A stretch of 64,000 nt of DNA from F23-B02 sp963650165 (lineage in GTDB: Bacteria; Bacillota; Clostridia; Oscillospirales; Oscillospiraceae): the NCBI GenBank assembly GCA_963650165.1, contig CAVJKX010000001.1, positions 62,001 through 126,000 on the forward strand. Reading direction: 5' to 3'. Below are positions 34,095-42,002 of this stretch, one piece after another. Numbering within the stretch: the first letter of the stretch is position 1; the number at the start of each line of letters is the position of its first letter. The notes below the pieces were generated by a model. That model was given only the letters and a program-made list of their open reading frames with translations. It was not told the DNA's origin and searched no databases. The translations under genes and the position numbers were made by a program.

Positions 34095-36332
34095 TCAGTC
34101 GATGAGCGACATCTGAGTCTCTCCCCTGTCCTCGTCCCTGAGCAGCGCTCCGGCAGCCGGCAGGCTCCTGACCCTGTAGCGCGAAACATTTTTTATGGTA
34201 GTGTCCGCCAAGGGCGCAGCCGAGACGAGCTTATGGTTTTTCTTTATGTTCATGACCGCGACGCCCTGCGTGGTACGGCTTGTTTTAAGCTGCAGAAGAG
34301 TTGTGTTGAACACCATGGCTCTGCCGTCGGAGGAAAACAGCGCCATATCTATCTCCTCGCCTATCATATATACGGCCGCGAGCGGGCTCTTGTCACTGTA
34401 CGCATTTATGAGCTTTTTGCGGTTGGTCTTGGTCTCGTAGCCGGCCATATCAAGGCGCGCGACCTTGCCGTTTTCAAAGAACAGCAGAAGATTTTTGTGA
34501 TAATTGCCCGGACATATGAGCTCAAGCACACGCTCGCCCTCGTCCATGCTGAGCTTTGTCGGCAGATAGGTGCCGAGAGCCGAGGCCTTTGTATCGTCAA
34601 AGTCGGACAGGCGCGTCTTATATACCTGCTGGCGGTCGGTGAATATGAGCATTTCCGTGCGGTTTGTCGCCTCAAAGCTCATTTTCAGCGCGTCTCCGTC
34701 CTTGAATTTCTGCTCGCTGCTCATGCGCAGCGACATGGGCGTTATCTTTTTGAGATAGCCCTCGTTTGACAGGAACACCGTGACGGGGTAATCCTCAACC
34801 GTATCACATTCGGTGTACTCCTCTATCTCGGAGGCGTAGACAATGCCGGTTTTTCTCGGCGAGGGGTACTTCTTTATTATAGCCTTGAGCTCGGATATAA
34901 TGATATTTTTGATTTTCCGGCGGCTCTGAAGCGTCTCCTCAAGCTCGGCTATCGCCTTTTCGAGCTCCTCGATCTCGGCGGTGCGCTTTAAGATATACTC
35001 GCGGTTTATGTTGCGCAGCTTTATCTCCGCAACGTATTCGGCCTGGATCCTGTCGATACCGAAGCCCATCATGAGGTTCGGCACGACCTCGCTTTCAAGC
35101 TCCGTATTGCGGATGATCTCGATCGCCTTGTCGATATCCAGAAGGATCATCGCAAGGCCCTGAAGCAGGTGCAGCTTGTCCTTTTTCTTCGTAAGGTCAA
35201 AATACACGCGGCGGCGCACACATTCTATGCGCCATGCAGTCCACTCGCCGAGTATCTCCCGCACGCCCATGACACGCGGGTTTCCGGCGACGAGGATATT
35301 GAAATTGCAGGGGAAGCTGTCCATAAGCGGAGTGAGCTTGAACAGCTTCTGCATGAGCTTTTCGGGATCCGTGCCGCGCTTGAGGTCGATCGCAAGCTTC
35401 AGGCCGCTCAGATCCGTCTCGTCGCGCATGTCGTTTATCTCTTTGACCTTGCCGGCCTTTATGAGCTCTGCGACCTTATCGACTATGGCCTCGGAGGTCG
35501 TAGTGTACGGTATCTCATATATTTCGATTATGTTTTCCTTCTGAAGATAGCGCCATCTCGAGCGCACCCTGAAGCTGCCGCGGCCGGTGCTGTATATGGC
35601 CTCCATCTCGGCGCGGTCATAGACTATCTCGCCGCCGGTCGAAAAATCCGGCGCCGGCATGGACAGGAACAGATCGCACTCCGGGTCCTGAAGATACTCT
35701 ATCGTCGCGCGGCAGGTCTCCTCCAGGTTAAAGCCGCATATCTGGCTTGCCATGCCGACGGCGATGCCGGTGTTGCTCGAAACGAGAACGTTCGGAAAGC
35801 TCGTCGGCAGGAGCGCAGGCTCCTTCATGCTGCCGTCGTAGTTATCGTTAAACTCAACGGTGTCCTTGTCTATATCGCCGAATATCTCATTGCATATTGG
35901 CGCAAGCTTTGCCTCGGTGTATCGTGACGCGGCGTAGGACATGTCGCGCGAATAGACCTTGCCGAAGTTGCCCTTGGAGTCGACAAACGGAGTCAAAAGC
36001 GCGTCATAGCCCTTTGAAAGGCGCACCATTGTCTCATATATTGCAGCGTCTCCGTGCGGGTTAAGGCGCATCGTCTGTCCGACGATGTTTGCGCTTTTCG
36101 TGCGTGACCCGCTCAAAAGCCCCATCTTGTACATCGTATACAGAAGCTTTCTGTGCGAGGGCTTGAAGCCGTCTATCTCGGGAATGGCGCGGGATATGAT
36201 GACGCTCATGGCGTAGGGCATATAGTTCTGCTCAAGCGTTTCCGTTATCGGCTGCTCAAGCACCTCGGCGCGCAGTCCCACGACGTCCGGATTATTGAAT
36301 TGTTTCTTTTCGGGTACCTGTTTTTTAGCCAT
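34095..36332 (-). CDS. parC: Topoisomerase IV subunit A
   Basis: 745 aa. The winged-helix DNA-cleavage domain has the active Tyr138 in AASRYTEAKL; beta-pinwheel blades occur at the C-terminus. The C-terminus lacks an obvious QRRGGKG gyrase box, so ParC is preferred over GyrA. It decatenates sister chromosomes with ParE, encoded just upstream with one small gene between. Confidence 0.9.
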   Translation of the reverse strand: MAKKQVPEKKQFNNPDVVGLRAEVLEQPITETLEQNYMPYAMSVIISRAIPEIDGFKPSHRKLLYTMYKMGLLSGSRTKSANIVGQTMRLNPHGDAAIYETMVRLSKGYDALLTPFVDSKGNFGKVYSRDMSYAASRYTEAKLAPICNEIFGDIDKDTVEFNDNYDGSMKEPALLPTSFPNVLVSSNTGIAVGMASQICGFNLEETCRATIEYLQDPECDLFLSMPAPDFSTGGEIVYDRAEMEAIYSTGRGSFRVRSRWRYLQKENIIEIYEIPYTTTSEAIVDKVAELIKAGKVKEINDMRDETDLSGLKLAIDLKRGTDPEKLMQKLFKLTPLMDSFPCNFNILVAGNPRVMGVREILGEWTAWRIECVRRRVYFDLTKKKDKLHLLQGLAMILLDIDKAIEIIRNTELESEVVPNLMMGFGIDRIQAEYVAEIKLRNINREYILKRTAEIEELEKAIAELEETLQSRRKIKNIIISELKAIIKKYPSPRKTGIVYASEIEEYTECDTVEDYPVTVFLSNEGYLKKITPMSLRMSSEQKFKDGDALKMSFEATNRTEMLIFTDRQQVYKTRLSDFDDTKASALGTYLPTKLSMDEGERVLELICPGNYHKNLLLFFENGKVARLDMAGYETKTNRKKLINAYSDKSPLAAVYMIGEEIDMALFSSDGRAMVFNTTLLQLKTSRTTQGVAVMNIKKNHKLVSAAPLADTTIKNVSRYRVRSLPAAGALLRDEDRGETQMSLID

Positions 36333-36335
36333 GTG

Positions 36336-36614
36336 TTATCGCTTCTTTCCCTTGCTTTTTTCGCCCGTAATGAGATTATGCCTGCATTTTGGGCAATTGA
36401 CGGCTTTGAACAGGCCGAGGTAAATGCGTCTGCCGCAGTGAGGGCATCTGCAATAGGCAAATATCACGACAAACGACATGATAAAAAACAGTGTTGAGAA
36501 GATAAGCGACATTCCGCCCAAGCCGCTGCCGTTGGTGACTATGCCGACGACGCAGAACACCACGCACATGGCAAGCAGGAATTTCACAAGATCCCGGGCT
36601 TTATCAAATTTCAT
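36336..36614 (-). CDS. Small membrane protein with zinc-ribbon tail
   Basis: 92 aa, not assigned to a known family by me. Two membrane helices (about residues 10-28 and 34-55) are followed by CRCPHCGRR and CPKCRHNL, a CX2C-X(n)-CX2C ribbon, and a basic tail (GEKSKGKKR). It sits 18 bases after parE and 3 bases before parC, so it is translated within the topoisomerase operon. Role unknown. Confidence 0.75.
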   Translation of the reverse strand: MKFDKARDLVKFLLAMCVVFCVVGIVTNGSGLGGMSLIFSTLFFIMSFVVIFAYCRCPHCGRRIYLGLFKAVNCPKCRHNLITGEKSKGKKR

Positions 36615-36632
36615 ATCAAATCCTCCGTATAT

Positions 36633-38627
36633 TCAGGAGATATCGGCCATATCAAGATACAGATATCCGTTTTCCGCAATGTGATTTTTTCGTCCGGCAA
36701 GATCGTCGCCCAGCAGCAGGTCGAACATCTGTGCCATGTGCTCGGCATCCTCCGGCATGACCTTTATGAGGCGGCGCGTCTCGGGGTTCATGGTGGTCAT
36801 CCACATCATGTCAGGGTCGTTCTCGCCGAGGCCCTTGCTGCGGTTTATTGATGCCTTCGCCCCGCCGAGACCGGCGACGATATCCGTCTTTTCCTTGTCC
36901 GAGTATGCAAAATAGGTCTTGCCACGGCACTCTATCTCGTACAGCGGCGACTCGGCTATGTAGACATAGCCCTCGCGTATAAGCGTCGGCACAAGGCGGT
37001 ATATCATCGTGAGTATCAGCGTGCGGATCTGGAAGCCGTCAACGTCGGCATCGGTGCAGATGATGACCTTGTTCCAGCGCAGATTGTTTATATCAAAGGC
37101 GTTTAAGTCCTTCTGCCCCTTCACCTGCACCTCGACTCCGCAGCCGAGCACCTTGAGCAGGTCGGTTATGACGTCGCTTTTGAATATGCGGACGTAATCT
37201 GCCTTCAGACAGTTGAGTATCTTGCCGCGCACGGGCATGATGCCCTGGAAATCGGCGTCGCGCGAGAGCTTGCACGCACCCAGAGCGGAATCGCCCTCGA
37301 CGATGTATATCTCGCGCTTTTCGGGATCGCGGCTGCGGCAGTCAACGAATTTCTGCACGCGGTTTGCTATATCTATGCTGCCGGAGAGCTTTTTCTTCAT
37401 GCCCTGGCGCGTTTTCTCCGCCGCCTCGCGGCTGCGCTTATTGACGAGCACCTGCTCGGCTATCTTATCCGCCTCGGGCTTGTTTTCAATAAAGTATACC
37501 TCGAGCTTTTCCTTGAAGAAATCAGTCATCGCCTCCTGGATGAAGCGGTTGGTGATGGCCTTCTTGGTCTGGTTCTCATACGAGGTCTGCGTCGAGAAGC
37601 AGTTGGTCACGAGAACGAGGCAGTCGGCCACGTCCTGGAAATTTATCTTGCTCTCGTTTTTCTGATACTTGCCTATCTTTTTTATGTAAGCGTCGATGGC
37701 GTACACAAAGGCGCTGCGCGCGGCCTTTTCCGGTGCGCCGCCGTACTCGAGCCACGAGGAGTTGTGGTAATATTCGATGGCCTTGACCTTGTTGGAAAAG
37801 CAGAAGGCGGCCGAGAGCTTGACCTTGTATTCGGGCTTGTCCTCCCTGTCCCTGCCTCGGCGCTCGGCGCTTATGAAATATGGCGCGGTCAGCGGCGAGT
37901 CGTGGGCTATCTCGTTGACATAGTCGAGAATACCGTTTTCGTAGACATACTCGGTCACGTCAAATTTGCTGCCGTTCTGATTGCGGAAGCGGAAGGTCAC
38001 ACCCGCGTTTACGACGGCCTGACGGTGCAGAATGTCCCTGAAATATTCCTCGGGGATATCGATATCCGTAAAAACCTCGAGGTCCGGCCGCCATTTTATC
38101 GTGGTGCCGGTCTTTTTACGGTCGGCGGGGCTTACCGTGAGCTCCTGACCTTTTTTGCCGACGACCTTGCCTTTTTTGAAGTGCAGCTCGTATTTATTGC
38201 CGTCTCGCCAGACCGTAACGTCCATGTACTCGGACGAATACTGAGTAGCGCAGGAGCCGAGACCGTTCAGGCCGAGTGAATACTCATAGTTCTCGCCCTC
38301 GTTGTTGGCATACTTGCCGCCGGCGTACAGCTCGCAGAAAACGAGCTCCCAGTTGTAGCGCTTTTCGTTCGCGTTCCAGTCCATCGGGCAGCCGCGGCCG
38401 AAGTCCTCGACCTCAATGGAGCCATCGGCGTAGCGCGTGAGCGTTATGACGCTGCCGTAGCCCTCGCGTGCTTCGTCTATCGAGTTTGAAAGGATCTCAA
38501 AAACGGCGTGCTGGCAGCCGTCGAGCCCGTCCGAGCCGAAGATAACTCCCGGCCGCTTTCTTACCCTGTCGGCACCTTTTAACTGAGATATACTGTCGTT
38601 ACCGTATTGCGCGCTGGTTTTAGTCAT
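36633..38627 (-). CDS. parE: Topoisomerase IV subunit B
   Basis: 664 aa GHKL ATPase-transducer-TOPRIM protein. NSIDEA and the glycine-rich GLNGLGS loop mark the ATP site; EGDSALGACK and the acidic DADVDGFQIR are the TOPRIM metal motifs. It lacks the GyrB-specific large insert. It works with parC. It begins the operon, with a promoter at 38686-38715. Confidence 0.92.
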   Translation of the reverse strand: MTKTSAQYGNDSISQLKGADRVRKRPGVIFGSDGLDGCQHAVFEILSNSIDEAREGYGSVITLTRYADGSIEVEDFGRGCPMDWNANEKRYNWELVFCELYAGGKYANNEGENYEYSLGLNGLGSCATQYSSEYMDVTVWRDGNKYELHFKKGKVVGKKGQELTVSPADRKKTGTTIKWRPDLEVFTDIDIPEEYFRDILHRQAVVNAGVTFRFRNQNGSKFDVTEYVYENGILDYVNEIAHDSPLTAPYFISAERRGRDREDKPEYKVKLSAAFCFSNKVKAIEYYHNSSWLEYGGAPEKAARSAFVYAIDAYIKKIGKYQKNESKINFQDVADCLVLVTNCFSTQTSYENQTKKAITNRFIQEAMTDFFKEKLEVYFIENKPEADKIAEQVLVNKRSREAAEKTRQGMKKKLSGSIDIANRVQKFVDCRSRDPEKREIYIVEGDSALGACKLSRDADFQGIMPVRGKILNCLKADYVRIFKSDVITDLLKVLGCGVEVQVKGQKDLNAFDINNLRWNKVIICTDADVDGFQIRTLILTMIYRLVPTLIREGYVYIAESPLYEIECRGKTYFAYSDKEKTDIVAGLGGAKASINRSKGLGENDPDMMWMTTMNPETRRLIKVMPEDAEHMAQMFDLLLGDDLAGRKNHIAENGYLYLDMADIS

Positions 38628-38685
38628 TTAAAATTCCCCTCAAATACAACATCTTGCGTAAATTGCACACATTTTCAGATTATAT

Positions 38686-38715
38686 AGTATACAGCATATA
38701 CAACACAAAAGTCAA
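38686..38715 (-). promoter_or_regulatory. parE promoter
   Basis: Minus strand: -35 TTGACT (38710-38715), 18-base spacer, -10 TATACT (38686-38691). It starts about 10 bases beyond the 3' end of the candidate RNA, so parE has its own start. Confidence 0.65.
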
Positions 38716-38724
38716 GACATAGCA

Positions 38725-38876
38725 AAGCGGAAGCAGTATTATGCTGCCTCCGCCGTCGGATGAAATGCCTTTCGGCTTATCCGGCTCGACGAATAAATGC
38801 CGTACCTCTGCCGGGCAATAAGCTTCGGCATTTCACCCGACCGGTCTTTCAGACTTCTGTTTCGGATGCTTCGTCT
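38725..38876 (-). ncRNA. Candidate structured noncoding RNA of about 150 nt
   Basis: No ORF longer than a few codons is supported here. On the minus strand: CAGAC/GTCTG 5' hairpin; a 12-bp stem GGGTGAAATGCC with GGCATTTCATCC; inside it GCTTAT and CCGGC arms paired with GCCGGATAAGC; a 3' 10-bp stem (38727-38753) before TTTGC. Two of these stems hold G-U pairs on the minus RNA that would be A-C mismatches on the plus RNA, which supports the minus strand. A TATAAT lies at 38883-38888. Not matched by me to a known family; a 6S-like fold is possible. Confidence 0.5.
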
Positions 38877-38882
38877 GCTTGT

Positions 38883-38911
38883 ATTATATGAGAAGGCGGC
38901 GGATTTAAACG
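38883..38911 (-). promoter_or_regulatory. Putative promoter of the candidate RNA
   Basis: -10 TATAAT (38883-38888) on the minus strand with a poor -35 (CGTTTA at 17 bases). The -35 area lies within the inverted repeat 38903-38933, so a DNA-binding regulator may act here. Weak call. Confidence 0.35.
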
Positions 38912-38933
38912 AGGTAAATTTTGCCGTTTAAAT
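38903..38933. repeat. 9-bp inverted repeat between divergent transcripts
   Basis: ATTTAAACG (38903-38911) and CGTTTAAAT (38925-38933) are exact complements separated by 13 bases. They lie between the RNA promoter and the yaaL SD and could be an operator. Confidence 0.45.
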
Positions 38934-38985
38934 ACCGTGCGTACTGAATATACTATCTACTAAAAGCACAAAGGAGACGCGGACG

Positions 38986-39195
38986 ATGACGAGAAAAGAG
39001 GAAAAGAAGCTCAGAGCCGAATACAGGCGCCGCCTGAGCGAGCTGAACGATATAAGGTCGCAGCTCAGATGCGCATACGCGGCATTTGACAATACGACAG
39101 ATTGTGATATGATGGATGCGTGCATTTATGAGATAAACGCACTCAAATCGCGCTACAACAGCGCGGTCATAAACGTCAAAAACCTGATAACATAG
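38986..39195 (+). CDS. yaaL: YaaL family (DUF2508) protein
   Basis: 69 aa, mainly helical. MTRKEEKKLRAEYRRR and the central SQLRCAYAAFDNTTDCDMMDACI segment are typical of DUF2508. Function unknown. SD AAAGGAG is about 10 bases before the ATG. It is 8 bases upstream of bofA, the fixed yaaL-bofA order of Firmicutes. Confidence 0.87.
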   Translation: MTRKEEKKLRAEYRRRLSELNDIRSQLRCAYAAFDNTTDCDMMDACIYEINALKSRYNSAVINVKNLIT

Positions 39196-39203
39196 GAGGC
39201 TGC

Positions 39204-39470
39204 ATGGACGCATTAAACACCGTACTTACCGTAATTATAGCCGTATTTCTGTTATGGCTCGTTATCAAAATATTCGCAACGCCGATAAAATGGGCGCTGA
39301 AGCTGCTGCTTAACGCGGTCATAGGCTTCGTTATGCTGTTTATATTCAACTTTCTCGGCGGATTTATAGGCCTTACGCTGAATGTAGGCTGGCTAAGCGC
39401 GATAGTCGCCGGAATCTTGGGTGTTCCGGGCATTATTTTGCTGCTGCTTATCGAAAATTTCTTCATGTAA
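39204..39470 (+). CDS. bofA: Pro-sigma-K processing inhibitor BofA
   Basis: 88 aa, highly hydrophobic, with two or three membrane helices and the signature LLNAVIGFVMLFIFNFLGG followed by the helix ending LLLIENFFM. In Bacillus BofA holds the SpoIVFB protease inactive with SpoIVFA. SD AGGAGG is 5-6 bases before ATG. The window also carries a spoIVFA/B-like pair 7 kb away. Confidence 0.92.
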   Translation: MDALNTVLTVIIAVFLLWLVIKIFATPIKWALKLLLNAVIGFVMLFIFNFLGGFIGLTLNVGWLSAIVAGILGVPGIILLLLIENFFM

Positions 39471-39497
39471 AAAAAGACGGGTTTACCCGTCTTTTTT
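39469..39497. terminator. Bidirectional terminator between bofA and murF
   Basis: AAAAAAAGACGGG, loop TTTA, CCCGTCTTTTTT. The flanking A- and T-runs let it end both the plus bofA transcript and the minus murF transcript, which converge here. Confidence 0.85.
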
Positions 39498-40848
39498 ATT
39501 TGAGAAGCTTGAGCGCCTCGGAGACCTCCTCGAGCTTCATGCTGTGAGAGGCCTTTACAAGCACCGTGTCGCCTTTTTCTATAAGCTCCGGCAGCGCGGC
39601 TATCAAAGAGTCATTGCCGTCAAAATGCAGCGCCGGTATGCCCTCTGCGGCGCGGGCGGTATTTTCGGACATTTCTCCGACGCACAGCAAAAGCTGCACT
39701 CCGTGCGAAACGGCGTACCTTCCGATATCGGCGTGGCGCTCCGCGCGGGCCGTGCCCATTTCGAGCATATCGCCTAGCACGCAGACCTTCCGGCCGCTGC
39801 CTTCCGCCATGGAATCTATCGCGCATTTAACGGAATCGGGGTTTGCGTTATAGCAGTCGTCGATAAGGGTGATATAGCCCGTATCGGTGACGCTCGCGCG
39901 GCGGCCGACAGTTTCGTAGGCGGCAACGCCGCGAATTATCTCCTCATCGGAAAGGCCGAACTTCATACCGACGGCGGCGCCCTCAAGCGCGGCGTACACC
40001 ATATGGCGGCCGTATGCCGGAATGCTGACGTGAATGCGCCGGCTGCCGAAAATTATATCGCAGCTCTGCATTGCGGCGCCGTCCGAGCTTATATTCTCCG
40101 CTCTGACAGCGGCATTTTCGCCGAGCCCGTAAAAAACCTTGCTCTGACGGCAGGAGCAGCCGGAGAGCATATCGTCGTCGACATTTAAAAACACCGTGCC
40201 GTCGTCGGGCATATACGCGAGCATCTCGGTTTTTGCCCTGAAAACGCCGGAGCGGTCGTGCAGCCTGTCAAGGTGAGCATTGCCGATGAGAGTATACACG
40301 GCGTCGGTCGGGCGCACCATCTGCGCAAGACGGCTCATTTCGTTAAAATCGGAGATGCCCATCTCGATCACCGCAGCCTCGTGCTCCGGCTCGATGCGGA
40401 ATATCGTGAGCGGCACGCCGAGCTCATTATTGAAATTCTTGTCCGTTTTCAGCACCCTGAAGCGCTGCGACAGTACGGCTGATATCATTTCCTTGGCCGT
40501 AGTCTTACCGACGGAGCCCGTTATGCCGACTACGGGGATATCGAGCGTTTTTCTGTACGCCTCGGCAAGCCGCGCCATGGCTTTTGCCGTGCCGTCAACG
40601 ACTATGAGGCAGCCGGAGACGCCGGGTATATCATGCTCGACGATGCAGCAGGACGCGCCGAGCCCGAATGCCTTGCCGACATAGTCGTGCCCGTCAACAT
40701 GCTCGCCGGCTATGGCCGCAAACGCAAAGCCATCCTTTACGAGCCTGCTGTCTATAACGAGCCCCGTGAGCTCGCGGTCAGAGTCGCCGTTTCCTGACAG
40801 GCTGCCGCCGACTATGGCTGCGGCCTGCTTTACTGTGATGCCTCTCAT
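39496..40848 (-). CDS. murF: MurF, UDP-MurNAc-tripeptide D-Ala-D-Ala ligase
   Basis: 450 aa. ATP loop GITGSVGKTTAKEM, LGNAHLDR and DDCYNANPDSV are typical Mur ligase motifs. It attaches D-Ala-D-Ala to the UDP-MurNAc-tripeptide. It overlaps the ddl stop by ATGA, so the enzyme making the dipeptide and the one adding it are coupled. Confidence 0.97.
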   Translation of the reverse strand: MRGITVKQAAAIVGGSLSGNGDSDRELTGLVIDSRLVKDGFAFAAIAGEHVDGHDYVGKAFGLGASCCIVEHDIPGVSGCLIVVDGTAKAMARLAEAYRKTLDIPVVGITGSVGKTTAKEMISAVLSQRFRVLKTDKNFNNELGVPLTIFRIEPEHEAAVIEMGISDFNEMSRLAQMVRPTDAVYTLIGNAHLDRLHDRSGVFRAKTEMLAYMPDDGTVFLNVDDDMLSGCSCRQSKVFYGLGENAAVRAENISSDGAAMQSCDIIFGSRRIHVSIPAYGRHMVYAALEGAAVGMKFGLSDEEIIRGVAAYETVGRRASVTDTGYITLIDDCYNANPDSVKCAIDSMAEGSGRKVCVLGDMLEMGTARAERHADIGRYAVSHGVQLLLCVGEMSENTARAAEGIPALHFDGNDSLIAALPELIEKGDTVLVKASHSMKLEEVSEALKLLK

Positions 40849-41870
40849 TCATACTTCTCCATGGAAAGCTTTATTATTTTCTCGCAGACCTCGCCGAAGC
40901 TGAGGCCCTGCTCCCTGCCCATCTGCGGGATAAGGCTCGTCGGAGTCATGCCTGGCAGCGTGTTTGCCTCAAGGCAGTATATCTCGCCGCTATCCCTGTC
41001 CATAAGAAAATCACTGCGGCAGTAGACATCGACCATCAGAGCTGCGCTCACGCGCTCGGCAAGGCGCTGTACACGGCCTGTATCCTCCGCACTTATGGGC
41101 GCGGGGCATATCTCCTCGGTGAGCCCGGCCTGATACTTGTTCTTGTAGTCATACCAGCCGGTTTTGGGGATTATCTCGATAACGGGCATCGCCTCGCCGC
41201 CCATAACGCCGACGGTGAGCTCGCGCCCCTTTATAAAGCGCTCGACAAGAACATGATCCTCGTATTTAAATGCAAGCTCCAGAGCCGAAGCGTATTCCTT
41301 CTCGTCGGCCACCATGCTCGTTCCGACGCTCGAGCCGCCGCTGCACGGCTTGACTACGCAGGGAAAGCCCACGTTTTCTGTCTCGCCGCCCTTTTCGAGC
41401 ACTATGCCCTCGGGAACGGGAATGCCCGCGGAGCGCAGCATAATCTTGGTTATCTCTTTATTCATTGCTATAGCGCTGCCGAGATAACCGCTGCCGGTGT
41501 ATTTTATGCCGTGCATATCAAAGGTGGCCTGCAGCTTGCCGTTTTCGCCGTCCTCCCCGTGCAGTGCGAGAAAGCTTATATCGGCCGCACGGCATATTTC
41601 AATGACATTTTTGCCGATCCTGCTCCCGTCGCTTTGCGCAAGGAGCTTTGCGATATCGGGAGTTTCCTCCTTTACGCAGTAGCTTATATCCTCCTGCTCA
41701 CGCTCGAAAAGCTCGGCAGGGTCATCGTATTCCCCGTCATAACCGTAAAACAGGTCGACCAGTACGACCTTGTGGCCGCGCTCGCGCAGTGCGCGCGCAA
41801 CGCAGGTGCCGCTCGTTATCGAAACATCGCGTTCATTTGACAGTCCGCCGCAGACAACAGCAATCTTCAT
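40845..41870 (-). CDS. ddl: D-alanine-D-alanine ligase
   Basis: 341 aa ATP-grasp enzyme. KIAVVCGGLSNERDVSI at the N-terminus, PCVVKPCSGGSSVG for ATP binding and EANTLPGMTPTSLIPQ as metal-binding C-terminal motif. It makes D-Ala-D-Ala. ATG 41870 has GGAGGTAAG 6 bases upstream; the ORF can be extended by 5 codons without an SD. Confidence 0.97.
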   Translation of the reverse strand: MKIAVVCGGLSNERDVSITSGTCVARALRERGHKVVLVDLFYGYDGEYDDPAELFEREQEDISYCVKEETPDIAKLLAQSDGSRIGKNVIEICRAADISFLALHGEDGENGKLQATFDMHGIKYTGSGYLGSAIAMNKEITKIMLRSAGIPVPEGIVLEKGGETENVGFPCVVKPCSGGSSVGTSMVADEKEYASALELAFKYEDHVLVERFIKGRELTVGVMGGEAMPVIEIIPKTGWYDYKNKYQAGLTEEICPAPISAEDTGRVQRLAERVSAALMVDVYCRSDFLMDRDSGEIYCLEANTLPGMTPTSLIPQMGREQGLSFGEVCEKIIKLSMEKYE

Positions 41871-41901
41871 TTTTCTTACCTCCACGAACTATTACCGGGT
41901 A

Positions 41902-41930
41902 ATTATATCACATGCGCACAGGCGGTTCAA
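41902..41930 (-). promoter_or_regulatory. Promoter of ddl-murF
   Basis: Minus strand: -35 TTGAAC (41925-41930), 17-base spacer, -10 TATAAT (41902-41907). It is back to back with the plus-strand promoter at 41938-41967. Confidence 0.75.
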
Positions 41931-41937
41931 ATACATA

Positions 41938-41967
41938 TTGAAAAATAATAGCCATATGTGTTATAAT
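41938..41967 (+). promoter_or_regulatory. Promoter of the DEDDh exonuclease gene
   Basis: TTGAAA (41938-41943), 18-base spacer, TATAAT (41962-41967), followed by a weak AAGG SD before the gene. Confidence 0.65.
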
Positions 41968-42002
41968 TCATGTTTGTAATCTAAAGTAAGGTCGTTGTGT
42001 GT

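Noticed and set aside
38725..38876. Riboswitch reading of the structured region (lysine, FMN, cobalamin)
   Set aside because: Short matches such as GGTGAAAT and AGAGGTAC exist but the order and conserved cores of these classes are not present; parE is also not a typical target.
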